The position numbers were made by a program, and so were the translations under genes. Positions 33,480 to 43,394 of a stretch of 64,000 bases of DNA are shown in pieces. Numbering within the stretch: position 1 is the first letter of the stretch; each line of letters opens with the position of its first letter. Origin of the DNA: Euclidia mi (lineage: Eukaryota; Arthropoda; Insecta; Lepidoptera; Erebidae); NCBI GenBank assembly GCA_944739405.2, contig OX123199.2, forward strand, positions 5,321,898-5,385,897, in the 5' to 3' direction. Under the pieces are notes generated by a model, which did no database searches, was not told the DNA's origin, and saw only the letters and a list, made by a program, of their open reading frames with translations.

Positions 33480-34442
33480 ATTATAAATAGTGTAACCAGG
33501 TGTAACTAACACGACTTTATTGTAACGGGTTCTAGAATTGAAACGCAGACACATACGTCACAATGATGATGATGATGTCCTCCTCGACGTGTCCGTCGAC
33601 GGCGACCCCATGGTTCATCTTCTTTGATGTGCTCGGATGTGACTTGCAAAACCAAACTTGTTCTGAAATGTGCGGTCACAGACAGCGCAGTAAAGCTGTC
33701 CGCTTTCATTGCGAGTGTAGTTATATGTTGGCCTCGGCTGGGTTTTACGTAGATGGCGTTTAGCGTCAAGATGTTGGAGACGCGACAGTTCAAATGCATC
33801 AACACCTTTTCTTATCCGTCGTCGCCACTCAAGCCGGTTAGCAGTGAGCCCTTCCCAATGTTGTATCGGTATGCTGCAGTTTTTAAGATGTCTTTTGAGG
33901 ACATCTTTATAACGCAAATATTGCCCTCCAGTTTTGCGCTCTCCATATGAAAGCTGAGCGTAGAGCGTTGCTTTTGGCAGCCTGTCATCCTTCATACGCA
34001 CTACATGTCCACACCATCGTAGTTGGGTTTTGATTAACAGAGATTCTATCCCTGTCATGTTTGACCGCTTCAAAACTTCAGAATTTGGAACACGATCTGT
34101 CCATCTTATGCGCAGAATCGCCCTAAGGCATTTCATATGAAAACCGTCCAGGCGTTTGATGTCTTTCATGTATAGTACCCATGTCTCGGAGGCGTAAAGC
34201 AAGATGGGTAGAATAACGGCCCTATAGACAGCTAGCTTGGTGTGCAGCTGAAGATCATGTGATTTCCAAACTCTGTTATTCAGGTTTCCAAAGGCAGAAG
34301 CAGCTCTAGCAATGCGCGTAGCTATCTCCGTATCCAGCCGGTTATCATTGCGGATCATACACCCCAAGTAACGAAAAGATGATACCTCCTCTAATTGTTT
34401 ACCGCCTAAGATATAGATAAGGAACAACGCGAATACATTCAA
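33480..34442 (-). pseudogene. LINE reverse transcriptase C-terminus with a C2H2 zinc finger
   Basis: A minus-strand frame of about 275 codons ends with a natural stop at 33615. It starts inside the element at 'GGKQLEEVSSFRYLG', continues with 'RAASAFGNLNNRVWKSHD', 'PILLYASETWVLY', 'HMKCLRAILRIRWTDRV' and 'LRWCGHVVRMKDDRLPKA', and closes with a C2H2 finger CAVC-x12-H-x3-H about 10 residues before the end. The polymerase palm is missing, so this is a 5'-truncated LINE. The remaining frame is undamaged, which suggests a fairly young insertion. Terminal zinc fingers are known in some LINE clades. I do not name the clade. Confidence 0.75.
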
Positions 34443-35400
34443 GATTCAAGCGAAACTGAAAAACAACTTGTTTGTTTGTTTTGTTTTTTGTTTGTTTCAA
34501 AAAACAACTTATGTTTTTATCGTACGGTCATAGCTCAATTATTTTTATAAGTGTAGCTGTGGCTATAATAAGACACTAGCAATGCAGATAAATAATACAG
34601 ATTGCCGTCAAAAACCTCATCGCATAAAAAATATTTGAGTGCATCGATTTATTACGATTTTTTCTCCAATCAGCGATTTTCTCACCACATCACTATCAGG
34701 CTGAACGTTGACGCAGGAAACAAACCTCAGCTGAGGTCACTGAACCAGGTATTGCTGTTAGACAACCGCGGACAAGCAAATTCCTACCTTATTATAAGCA
34801 ATTACGTCATACAATTCAACAATACATATAACATGTGAGTGTTAGCATCTAATCAAACACGTTTTCTCATTGATAAAATTGAAACTACACTTTATTGTAA
34901 CTAGTCACAGTTCATTTTGGATTGTGTGTGTAGTTGGAACGTTTTGCAAAGTAGTGCCATTAGCAGATAGGCCTCGCTGTCTCATAAGATGTGCTGATAA
35001 CCGCTGAATTAGTATTAGAAAGAAGGTAAACGTTGTCGGTTTTCATTGCATGGTATATTTGTTCACAATACAAAAATATTTTGCTCTGTTTCTGTGAATC
35101 GAATTGTTGCAAAGTTCCCCGTAATACAGGATTAAGTACCAGTTTGCGGGCTTGGTATTAATATGGAATGGTTCTAAACTATAGATTAAATATCGCTATA
35201 GTCTATAGTTTAGATCAATGCTTAAAAATTGCAAATATGCTATTGCCCTTTGTATTGCGCAGGTTAGACAGAAATCAGTGTGAAGAAAAGCTCGTATTTT
35301 GTCAAACCGGGATAGATAAGAAAGTTGACCCAGGGTTCCAAAGGGAGTGTCTTTGATGGATCTGAGATAACGCTAAAATCATGATGATGTGTCTTATAGA
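34443..35400. other. Non-coding stretch
   Basis: It contains (GTTT)n-rich DNA at 34468-34505 and a 13-bp inverted pair at 35172-35212 with a 16-base spacer. No gene was recognised. Confidence 0.5.
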
Positions 35401-35690
35401 TTATTTTTAGATAGTTTAGAAAATCCTAGTGGTGTACGTAACGGACTGCGGAGATGATGGTCTCGGGTTCGATCTCCAGTTACCCCGAGCACACACCTTT
35501 GACCTTTCGATGTTATGTGTGTATTAAAAATGTTAATATAGCTCAATAACGTGCCCGGTAGATGGCAATAGGCACGCCCCTCTATTACATTGGGACCGAA
35601 ACATAACTGGTGAAGTGTGGGTGTGTAATACACCTCTGCCTACCCCTTCGGGGATAAAAAGCGTCAAGTTATATTATGTTAAAATCTGAG
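35401..35690 (+). mobile_element. tRNA-headed SINE (S2), partial head
   Basis: 'gtggtgtacgtaacggactg', a B-box-like 'gggttcgatctcc', 'gtgcccggtagatggcaata' and the tail 'ctctgcctaccccttcgggg' follow the S2 order. Confidence 0.75.
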
Positions 35691-36046
35691 GTTTATTTAT
35701 TACTCAATTATTCTATTCTACCTTATTTACCTTTTACTATTTATACTTATGTGACATGCTTTAAAGTTACACGTTATGCCTTGTAACTGTTTAGGTAATC
35801 CGTACAGATTAGTAACGGCCGGTTTAAAGATTCATTAATATGTATCTCAAATCTCAAAAAATGGATAGATGGAATGGAATATTGAATTCAGCTGTAAATC
35901 GAAGTAATTAATTAATGCGTTATCCCGGTTGCATCCGAGACTTACCTACGCCTTGGAGACCAGGGCTATGAATACAGATTTACATTTTATATTAATAACA
36001 CAGCCAAAAATTTGGCTAATAACACTGCTTTTATTGAGCAGTCTAA
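35691..36046. other. Non-coding stretch, possibly 5' part of the next LINE
   Basis: A frame reading 'NNTAFIEQSNLTLNISLES' at about 36018-36080 is followed by a stop, and continues in another frame into the LINE protein. The insertion may therefore start near 35950. No clear border was seen. Confidence 0.4.
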
Positions 36047-36142
36047 CTTGACATTGAATATAAGCTTGGAATCTGTTCCAAATCCTTTAAATTAAGTTAT
36101 GAGACAATAGAGTCAATCTCTGGCAATAACATAGACAAGACA

Positions 36143-39046
36143 TTGATAAATTTAAATATAAGTAATAAAAACACACTTTCATCAACCACACATTGTACAA
36201 AAAATAATTTAAAAAATTGTATTAACCTGGTGCATCAAAATATACAAGGGTTGATGGGTAAGGAGTTAGAGTTGGAATTGTTCATGAACTGTAACAATAT
36301 TGACATTTTATGTATTACAGAACATTGGCTAAAAAGCCACCAGTTCATTTTCAATTTCAACAACCACCAGGTTGCAAGCTCATTCAGCAGAGAAAAATTT
36401 ATTCGAGGAGGCTCGTTAATTATAATAAATAAACTTTTAAAATTTAAAGAAAGGTCTGATATTGTGAGCCTCTCTGTTGAGCGAGTTATAGAGATATCTT
36501 GTGTCGAATTTGATCAGTTCATTGTTATGAGTGTATACAAGCCTCCATGTGCACATTTTGAAAGTTTTCTAGTAATTATGGAGGATGCCCTAAGCAAAGT
36601 TAATAATTGCCATAAAACGGTTGCTATTTGTGGTGACTTCAACATTAACATTTTAGAGAAATGTTCTTTATCAATTGATTTCTTAAATCTATTTAAATCT
36701 TACAATTTAAGTCATACTTTTTTAGAACCAACTAGAGTGACTGCCACAAGTGCTACCTGTATTGATAATATATTTATTAACACTAAGCCTTTACAAAAAT
36801 CCTTAATTAATATGTTACAGTCTGATCACTGTGGGCAGTTAGTCTGTTGTCCAAGAAAAAGCCCTAAGATTCAGAGTAAAATTATTAATTTTATACCTAT
36901 AAATGAAAACCGATTAGAACTTTTTAAAAATAATCTATCAAATAAAATGCGTTGGTTGCCTATTCATGACCATCCGGATCAGTTATATAATTCATTATTT
37001 AAATTGATTAGTGATGAATTTTCTACTGTATTTGAACCTAAAAAATTAAATGTAACTGACCGTCTGATGTTTAGTGATTGGGCAACTGAAGGCATTCATA
37101 AAAGTCGGATTAGGTTATATGAACTTTATAATGAAAAAACTTTTAATAATAGTCCAGCCTTTATTAATTATGTAAAAAAATACTCAAAAACATTTAGACA
37201 AGCTTGTTATGCTGCAAAATCAATTTATTTGAAAAATAAAATAAAAAGCGCTGAAAATACCATAAAAGCAACTTGGAATGTGATCAATAGCGAAACTGGT
37301 AGAGCCAAAACACGCAGTCGCGATTACCTACTAAATATCAATAATGTGAGTATTGCAGAGGACTTGGAAGTAGCGACGGAATTTGAAAAGTTTTTTGCTA
37401 ATATACCCATTGTAACTACAGCGTCACTCAAATCGTCTTCCATGTCTGCTGAAATGCTGCTTAAAGACTGCGTGCCGGAATGTGTTACGGCCTTTGAATT
37501 TGTTGCTGTTACTACAGATGATGTTCTTAAACAATTTAAAACTATTAATATGAAAAAGACAAAGGATCTGTGGGGATTGTCAGTAAAGACTGTTTCGTCT
37601 ATTATTACATTAATTGCTCCACATCTTGCAACAGTGTTCAATGGTTGTGTCACTTCTGGAACATTTCCTGATTTAATGAAGTATAGCAAAATAACACCTT
37701 TATTTAAATCTGGTGACACATCAGACCCCTCAAATTTTCGACCTATTTCTGTATTGCCAACACTTAGCAAAATTTTTGAGAAACTAATTCTTAGTCAGCT
37801 ACTTAGTCATTTCAATAGACATAATCTTCTTCACAAGAAACAGTTCGGATTTACGAGGGGTTGTTCAACTACTGACGCAGCAGTTGAGTTACTGAAAAGT
37901 ATTTTTGCAGCTTGGGAGAAGTCGCAAGATGCGTTAGGTATATTTTGCGACTTGTCTAAAGCCTTTGATTGTGTTCATCATGATACTCTTATCAGGAAAC
38001 TATATCATTACGGCATTAAAAATAAAGCTCTCGATCTCCTGACTTCTTATTTGGGCAACAGAATCCAGAAGGTCGAGGTTAATGGTAAGACATCTCCAGG
38101 TTCTGCTTTGAAAATGGGTGTCCCGCAGGGTTCAATTCTCGGACCATTTCTATTCTTGATATATATTAACGATTTACCTTATTACGTTAAGAATAATCAT
38201 GAGATTGTATTGTTCGCTGATGATACCTCTTTGATTTTTAATATTAAACGACGACAGAGTAACTTTGACGAAGTAAACAATGCACTCTCTAAAGTTGTCA
38301 ATTGGTTTAATGTTAATAATCTATTACTTAATAATAAGAAAACTAAACTTTTAAAATTTTCAATGCCCAATGTTAAACATATGCCAACCAATGTACAACT
38401 TAATGGATCTAGGATTGAGCCCGTCGAGACAACCATGTTTTTAGGTATTATGCTGGACACCAAACTACAATGGGGTCCACATATAGAAAGGCTTTCGGGC
38501 AAACTCAGTTCTGCAGCTTATGCAGTTAAGACAATTAGACGCCTCACAGATTTAGAAACAGCTAGAATGGTTTATTTCAGTTACTTTCATAGCTTAATGT
38601 CGTATGGGATTCTTCTCTGGGGGAAAGCTGCAGACCTAAATACAATATTTGTTCTGCAGAAAAGAGCTGTAAGGGGAATTTATAACCTCAGTCCAAGAGT
38701 TTCTCTAAGAGAAAAGTTCAAAGAAATAAACATTCTAACTGTTGTATCACAATATATTTATGAAAATCTGCTATATGTACATAAAAATATTGACAAATTT
38801 TGTAAAAAATGTGATATACATTCTGTAAATACAAGACACAGAAATAATCTCGTAGTTCATAGCACTCGTCTCCACAAAATAAGTAGCTGTTTTATGGGGC
38901 AATGTATACGCTTTTATAACAAGCTCCCTTATAATATAAGAGACCTATCTATAAATAAGTTCAAAATTATTGTAAAAGCGAAATTATGTTCAAAAGCCTA
39001 TTATAAAATATCTGACTATAAAGACGACCAAAACGCTTGGGACTGA
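36143..39046 (+). CDS. LINE endonuclease-reverse transcriptase, long open frame
   Basis: This is a 967-codon frame with no internal stop, open upstream to 36047. Residues about 28-235 are an AP-type endonuclease (CITEHWL, GDFNI at 164-168, SDH at 227-229). Residues about 480-760 are the polymerase ('SNFRPISVLPTLSKIFEKL', 'FGFTRGCSTTDAAVELL', 'IFCDLSKAFDCVHHD', 'MGVPQGSILGPFLFLIYIND', FADD at 691-694), followed by the usual C-terminal region. All catalytic signatures I can check are intact. Oddly there is no ATG near the domain start: the first in-frame ATG (36254) would remove the first strand of the endonuclease. The copy is therefore likely 5'-truncated or used a start in a lost upstream part. 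It belongs to the CR1/L2-like LINEs as far as I can judge. Confidence 0.85.
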   Translation: MINLNISNKNTLSSTTHCTKNNLKNCINLVHQNIQGLMGKELELELFMNCNNIDILCITEHWLKSHQFIFNFNNHQVASSFSREKFIRGGSLIIINKLLKFKERSDIVSLSVERVIEISCVEFDQFIVMSVYKPPCAHFESFLVIMEDALSKVNNCHKTVAICGDFNINILEKCSLSIDFLNLFKSYNLSHTFLEPTRVTATSATCIDNIFINTKPLQKSLINMLQSDHCGQLVCCPRKSPKIQSKIINFIPINENRLELFKNNLSNKMRWLPIHDHPDQLYNSLFKLISDEFSTVFEPKKLNVTDRLMFSDWATEGIHKSRIRLYELYNEKTFNNSPAFINYVKKYSKTFRQACYAAKSIYLKNKIKSAENTIKATWNVINSETGRAKTRSRDYLLNINNVSIAEDLEVATEFEKFFANIPIVTTASLKSSSMSAEMLLKDCVPECVTAFEFVAVTTDDVLKQFKTINMKKTKDLWGLSVKTVSSIITLIAPHLATVFNGCVTSGTFPDLMKYSKITPLFKSGDTSDPSNFRPISVLPTLSKIFEKLILSQLLSHFNRHNLLHKKQFGFTRGCSTTDAAVELLKSIFAAWEKSQDALGIFCDLSKAFDCVHHDTLIRKLYHYGIKNKALDLLTSYLGNRIQKVEVNGKTSPGSALKMGVPQGSILGPFLFLIYINDLPYYVKNNHEIVLFADDTSLIFNIKRRQSNFDEVNNALSKVVNWFNVNNLLLNNKKTKLLKFSMPNVKHMPTNVQLNGSRIEPVETTMFLGIMLDTKLQWGPHIERLSGKLSSAAYAVKTIRRLTDLETARMVYFSYFHSLMSYGILLWGKAADLNTIFVLQKRAVRGIYNLSPRVSLREKFKEINILTVVSQYIYENLLYVHKNIDKFCKKCDIHSVNTRHRNNLVVHSTRLHKISSCFMGQCIRFYNKLPYNIRDLSINKFKIIVKAKLCSKAYYKISDYKDDQNAWD

Positions 39047-39146
39047 GCTGTTCTAATTCGACACACAAAAATAATTGTAGTAAATATTTATTTTTAATGA
39101 CGTTTCGTAAGTACTTTCAAAGTTTACACGAAATAAAGAAGTATTT

Positions 39147-39182
39147 CATTTCATTTCATTTCATTTCATTTCATTTCATTTC
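39147..39182. repeat. (TTTCA)n microsatellite
   Basis: About seven perfect pentanucleotide units form the 3' tail of the LINE. Confidence 0.95.
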
Positions 39183-39451
39183 ACATAGAAGCGCAGTTCT
39201 TAAGGATTTCGTGTGCCGATTCCAAGTGGGGACTGTCTCCAGTTTAGTTCGTAGTTAGCGCCGTAGCGGCGCTGGCGTCATTATCCGTCTCTTGCTCTCG
39301 TAGTTAAGATACACAAGAGGAACGTTCGTCTCTCTTGCTCTCGTAGAGACAGCTGTCACAGCGCGAGTGCCACGCCGCCAAGCGGTAATTTGGGTCACAG
39401 AAAGTTTGTCTTCAGAGCGCCCATAGGTAATGCGCCTCTATGTAAATATCT
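39183..39451. other. Short non-coding stretch
   Basis: 'gtctcttgctctcgtag' occurs at 39287-39303 and a near-copy at 39330-39346, a short local duplication. No gene is seen. Confidence 0.5.
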
Positions 39452-39806
39452 GAGCTCTTTGCCCAGGATCTGCTTACTAGTCCAATCAGATATGACAGAA
39501 TAACAGCTTTCTCCAGAGCGACTGCCGTCTGACCAACGTAACCCAAAGGGATAGCGATAGTCCTTGGTTTAGACCAGTATCAGTTTATTTGAGGGTACTT
39601 ACTCCCCGTAAAAACTTTCAAAGATCTTCATGAAAACCGGGATCGAGGGTTTAACGTGCTCTCCGAGGCTCGGGACAAGCGATAATTAAGTATTTAATAC
39701 GCTCATAACTTAGAGAAGTCCAAGTCTATGGTGCGTGCCGTGGATTTGAACCTGATACTCTCTACATGGAAGTCGGTTGGTATCTCCACTAAGCTATCGC
39801 CTGTCT
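39452..39806 (-). mobile_element. tRNA-headed SINE (S1), reversed
   Basis: The head on minus ends near 39806 ('ggcgatagcttagtggagat'). The B-box is altered. 'gagcgactgccgtctgacc' and 'aaagatcttcatgaaaaccg' are reverse matches to the S1 body. Confidence 0.75.
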
Positions 39807-39964
39807 TAACATGCTTCAGTAATATAACTTTGGGCAAATCGTTAGTTGCCCAAAAAAGGCACTAAAATTCGGATAAATTAACTACTTAAAGTTCTCTATA
39901 ATGTACCTCAAGTTCTGTTGTTACTATTCTAATAAATGTTCACACTCATTAAACTGCGTAGGGG
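39807..39964. other. Short non-coding stretch
   Basis: Nothing recognisable. Confidence 0.5.
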
Positions 39965-40170
39965 CAAGCCGGTCGGGTCCGACCTCGTAGGACATTCGTC
40001 GACCAAATTGGTGACGTTCTGAAAAACGGAAAGGACCGGAGCACCCGGAACCGGCGAGCATGTATGAACAGAGTAATGAATGTAGAGGAAGCGCGTGAGG
40101 TTTGTAAGGATAGATGCAAGTGGCGTTCCGTTGTCTCTGCCTACCCCGACAGGAAAAACGTGTGAGTATA
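39965..40170 (+). pseudogene. LINE reverse transcriptase C-terminal scrap
   Basis: It encodes 'RRTFVDQIGDVLKNGK', 'RRACMNRVMNVEEAREVC' and 'KWRSVVSAYP', then a (TATG)n tail at 40158-40172. It is a different subfamily from the copies at 27741 and 28427. Confidence 0.7.
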
Positions 40171-40560
40171 TGTATGTATGTACCTACTCATTAAACTGGG
40201 GTAATTTATCTGCTGATGTATATGTACTACTGGAGAGTTGTATCAATCTGTTCAGCAGATCTATCGTGAACGAGTATCAAATATCCAACTAGCCATGCCT
40301 ACAAAATTTCACGTTTATGATATTTAGTGGTAAAGTTTATACTTCGTGTATACAGCGTAATGCATTATTGTCACACATCGCAAACATATGCATTGAAATA
40401 AGCCTCTGTACCTACTAGCTATCACCTAATTAGTATCCAAAGCTTGTACAACGTTGGACTAACGACCTGCCACGGCTTTGCACGCAATAATCACTTTTCT
40501 GTATTCGCTATTTATAAACTGTGTATATATTTAACTAAATGCGGCAAAAATTCTATTTTT
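40171..40560. other. Non-coding stretch
   Basis: No gene or known repeat was seen. Confidence 0.5.
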
Positions 40561-41040
40561 ATAGACTCACGCCTGTATACCCACAGGGGTAGGCAGAGGT
40601 GTCATATAACACCCACATTTCGACATGTTATAAATATTCATAATCATCATCAGCCTTTAACAGTTCACTGCTGGACTAGGCCTCTCCTTTGAAAGGAGGA
40701 ATTGGCCTACTATACCACGCTGGCCAAACGGGTTGGTATAGGGTTTGTATCAAGTTTTCCTTCTCTTACAGTGCTGTTCTCTGCATAATATACTCCCTCT
40801 GTAGGCTCTTACGACACCCATGTGATGTATGGGGTGGTGACATTCCGTATTCTTTATCCGTCACCACATGGACAATATATAAATATTAGGCCCCACGTAA
40901 TGGGGGCGAGCGACCCTATAGCTGTTGCCGGGCATTTGCCAGATTCCGTGCTGCTACTGAGGATTCGGCAAAACTCAGTAAAACGGGAATTGAACCCGGC
41001 ACCTCCGAAAAACGCATACGCTATCCACTGGTCAGGCAGT
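40561..41040 (-). mobile_element. tRNA-derived SINE (S3), interrupted
   Basis: The tail (40561-40628) and head (40888-41040, with B-box 'ggttcaattccc' on minus) belong to one S3 SINE, split by the GAT-tailed element at 40639-40877. Order and orientation match 22058-22316. Confidence 0.75.
40629..40887 (-). mobile_element. GAT-tailed SINE-like element with 10-bp target duplication
   Basis: The body 40639-40877 is flanked by TATAAATATT at 40629-40638 and 40878-40887. It is nested in the S3 SINE. Confidence 0.85.
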
Positions 41041-41069
41041 CAGAAATCCTCTGAATGTTGTTTAAACTC

Positions 41070-41500
41070 GCTTTATCTTAATGTATAAAACTCTTTCAAT
41101 ACTGATTGACTGACAGACATCGCATAGCTGAACGTTGAAACTACTTGGCTCAAGACAATGATGTTACAAAAGTAAAAAGAAGTAGATATGTTATAGGCGT
41201 ACCAAAAGCAGGACGCTAAACATAAGCCAGTTGGCAAGTCTGACATATGTGTGTATGACGTAGCGAGCCGGGTCAAAGTGAAACTGACACATCTTGGCAG
41301 CCGCAAAAAAAAATGGAGTTATCGATGTATGCGTAAGTGTACCGTTTTTACGGATTGATTACTACGTAGGTAACGTATCTACCTTTTTCTTGTAATATCA
41401 TTGGCACAAGAAGCTAAAATTTGGCATGTATCTTCCTTGGGAATAGTAGGCGATCAAAAAGAGAAGGGCAAGACGGACGCGGGTGAAGCCGCGAGTGAAG
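41070..41500 (+). repeat. Diverged copy of the repeat at 15945, interrupted
   Basis: 'tatcttaatgtataaaact', 'ctgattgactgacagacat' and later 'gaagctaaaatttggcatg' match in order. About 250 bases without recognised origin lie between them. It ends with a GC-rich 'ggacgcgggtgaagccgcg', Helitron-like. Confidence 0.5.
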
Positions 41501-41734
41501 TGTAGTAATTTATAAGTTCCAAGAAACCATAGACAAGAAGACATAAACGCTGAAGAAGAGATTGTTGATTCTGCTGCGTGTGGGTCTATGGATAACGGAC
41601 GAAAGGTAGTCAATAATGTAATATTATAATGGATATAAGCTTTTTAGGGCATAGGGTTATAAAAATCAGTTTGGCAGTTTAATTGTTAGCCGTCCATTAT
41701 CACAAACTCTCACGTTTAAAGTTGTTATAGTTTA
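41501..41734. other. Non-coding stretch
   Basis: Nothing recognised. Confidence 0.45.
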
Positions 41735-41945
41735 ATCTAATACTAATGTCTAAAGCTGAAGAGTTTGTTTGTTTGTTTGGTTGAACGCGCTAATCTCAGT
41801 AACTACTGGTCCGATTTGAAAATTTATTTCAGTGTTAGATAGTCCATTTACCGAGGCAGGTTATAGGCTATATAACATCACGCTATGAGCGACGGGAGCA
41901 GTAGCCTTTAATAACGCGGTTGTAACCGCGGGCTCATCTGGTAGA
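41735..41945 (+). repeat. Interspersed repeat of about 200 bp, second copy
   Basis: It matches 23346-23548: 'aatctcagtaactactggtc', 'cagtgttagatagtccattt' and an end near 'gttgtaaccgcgggc'. Confidence 0.6.
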
Positions 41946-42135
41946 TTATATTTTGGCAAAATGGGAACACTGGTTTATATTGTCCGCAGTATGCGTAATG
42001 TGTAAGTATATTAAATTAATAAATAATCATTATAAATCAAAAAGATTCTTTAAAGAATTAATTTGTGCATGCTGAATATGTAGCATAAGGAGGTCTGTAT
42101 TACAAGCAAATCTTATACAACATCAATGAATATCA

Positions 42136-42455
42136 TTTTTAGGGTTCCTTACCTTAAAGGTATAAAACGGGACCCTATTACTAAGCCTCCGCTGTCTGTG
42201 TGTCTGTCACCAGGCTGTATCTCATAAACCGTGATAGCTAGAAAGCTGAAATTTTCACAAATTATTTATTTCGGTTGCCGCTATAACAATAAATAGTAAA
42301 CATAAGAACAATGAAAATATTAAGGGGGGTTCCATACAATAAACGTGTTTTTTTTTCTTAATTTTTGCTCAAAATTACCAACAGTAACAGGTAGACGCTT
42401 AAAGTTTTCACAGACCTCCGTACGACAACGCGGTGACCGGTCACCGCGCTTATTA
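42136..42455 (+). repeat. AGGGTTCC repeat, 5' part, cut by Helitron C
   Basis: It follows 10139-10450 in order, with a short TCTG run. A perfect 20-bp palindrome (42429-42448) lies just before the Helitron border at 42456. Confidence 0.7.
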
Positions 42456-43299
42456 TCTATACATATAATAAAATGGTAGGAAAGTCAAAACTGTACATTG
42501 AATATTTTTTTTAAAGAATAATTGGGGTGTGATCTACTATCGATACCGAGGCCAAAAATATAGTTTTTAGAATTTTTGTCTGTTTGTCTGTTTGTCTGTT
42601 TATCTGTTTGTCTGTTTATCTGTTTATCTGTTTGTCCTTATGACCGGGATAAAGTAAAAAAGTACTGCATGGATTTATTTCATATTTGGCACAAATATTA
42701 TTAAAAAGTCGGGTCACCACATAGGCTACATATTATCACGCTATGACCTACAGGGAACGAGCAGAGAACCTTTATTTTTTCAACGCATTCTGTAACAACG
42801 TGTAATGTAACAATGCATATTTGAATGTTGTTATTATGTTAACTATGCTATAAGCTAGCTTCACACTATAAAAATCACGCAATATAAGTAACTTAGGCTG
42901 ATAAACATAATTAATTGAATTTATGTAGAATCAAGACAATTTTAATGCAGCGCCATCTAAGAGAGTTCAAAAATATCAAGTCGAATTACATGTGTAAGCC
43001 CTTTTTGGATATAAATAATTTAAATTTGAACATGTTGGCGACGTTAATAGTTGTTTTCAAAAGTCATAGATGGAGTTGTGCATTTTCTTCTTAAAAATTG
43101 TATTTTTAATTGGTTTCAGAGATGAGCAGTTGAAATTATTTAATTAATTAACTACACCATCGCCACTTTTGATTGCTTACATCATTTCTGTCAGAATAAA
43201 TAGTAATAGAGTTAGTACAAAATAAACATTTTGGTCACATTGGTGTAATTATTGCTTCTTAATTAATATATTTTCATGTCGCATGTAAACTTGCTTTAA

Positions 43300-43366
43300 A
43301 GGTACGTGCTGTACCTATGTATATCAAGGAAGACTATCTTCCTTGATATACATATAGCACGTACCT
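43300..43366. repeat. Inverted duplication with 3-base spacer
   Basis: The inner arms 43316-43333 and 43337-43354 (18 bp) are perfect. The outer arms 43300-43310 and 43356-43366 (11 bp) are perfect after a 4-base length difference. Copies B and D have the single-arm version. Confidence 0.9.
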
Positions 43367-43394
43367 CTGTTTGGATTAACTGTATATAAACACT

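Larger units (their letters stand above)
36047..39182 (+). mobile_element. CR1/L2-like LINE, 5'-truncated
   Basis: The protein frame is followed by a 3' UTR of about 100 bases and a pentanucleotide tail (TTTCA)n at 39147-39182. Such microsatellite tails are typical of CR1/L2-type elements, which prime on short repeats. The left border is not certain, and no target duplication was found. Confidence 0.75.

Noticed and set aside
35172..35212. Eighth snap-back palindrome
   Set aside because: The arms are only 13 bp, AT-rich, with a 16-base spacer and no single-arm sibling for comparison; too weak to group with the others.
42578..42636. CRISPR-like array
   Set aside because: The units are 4-8 base microsatellite repeats (TCTG/TTTG) without spacers, and they recur in every Helitron 5' region.
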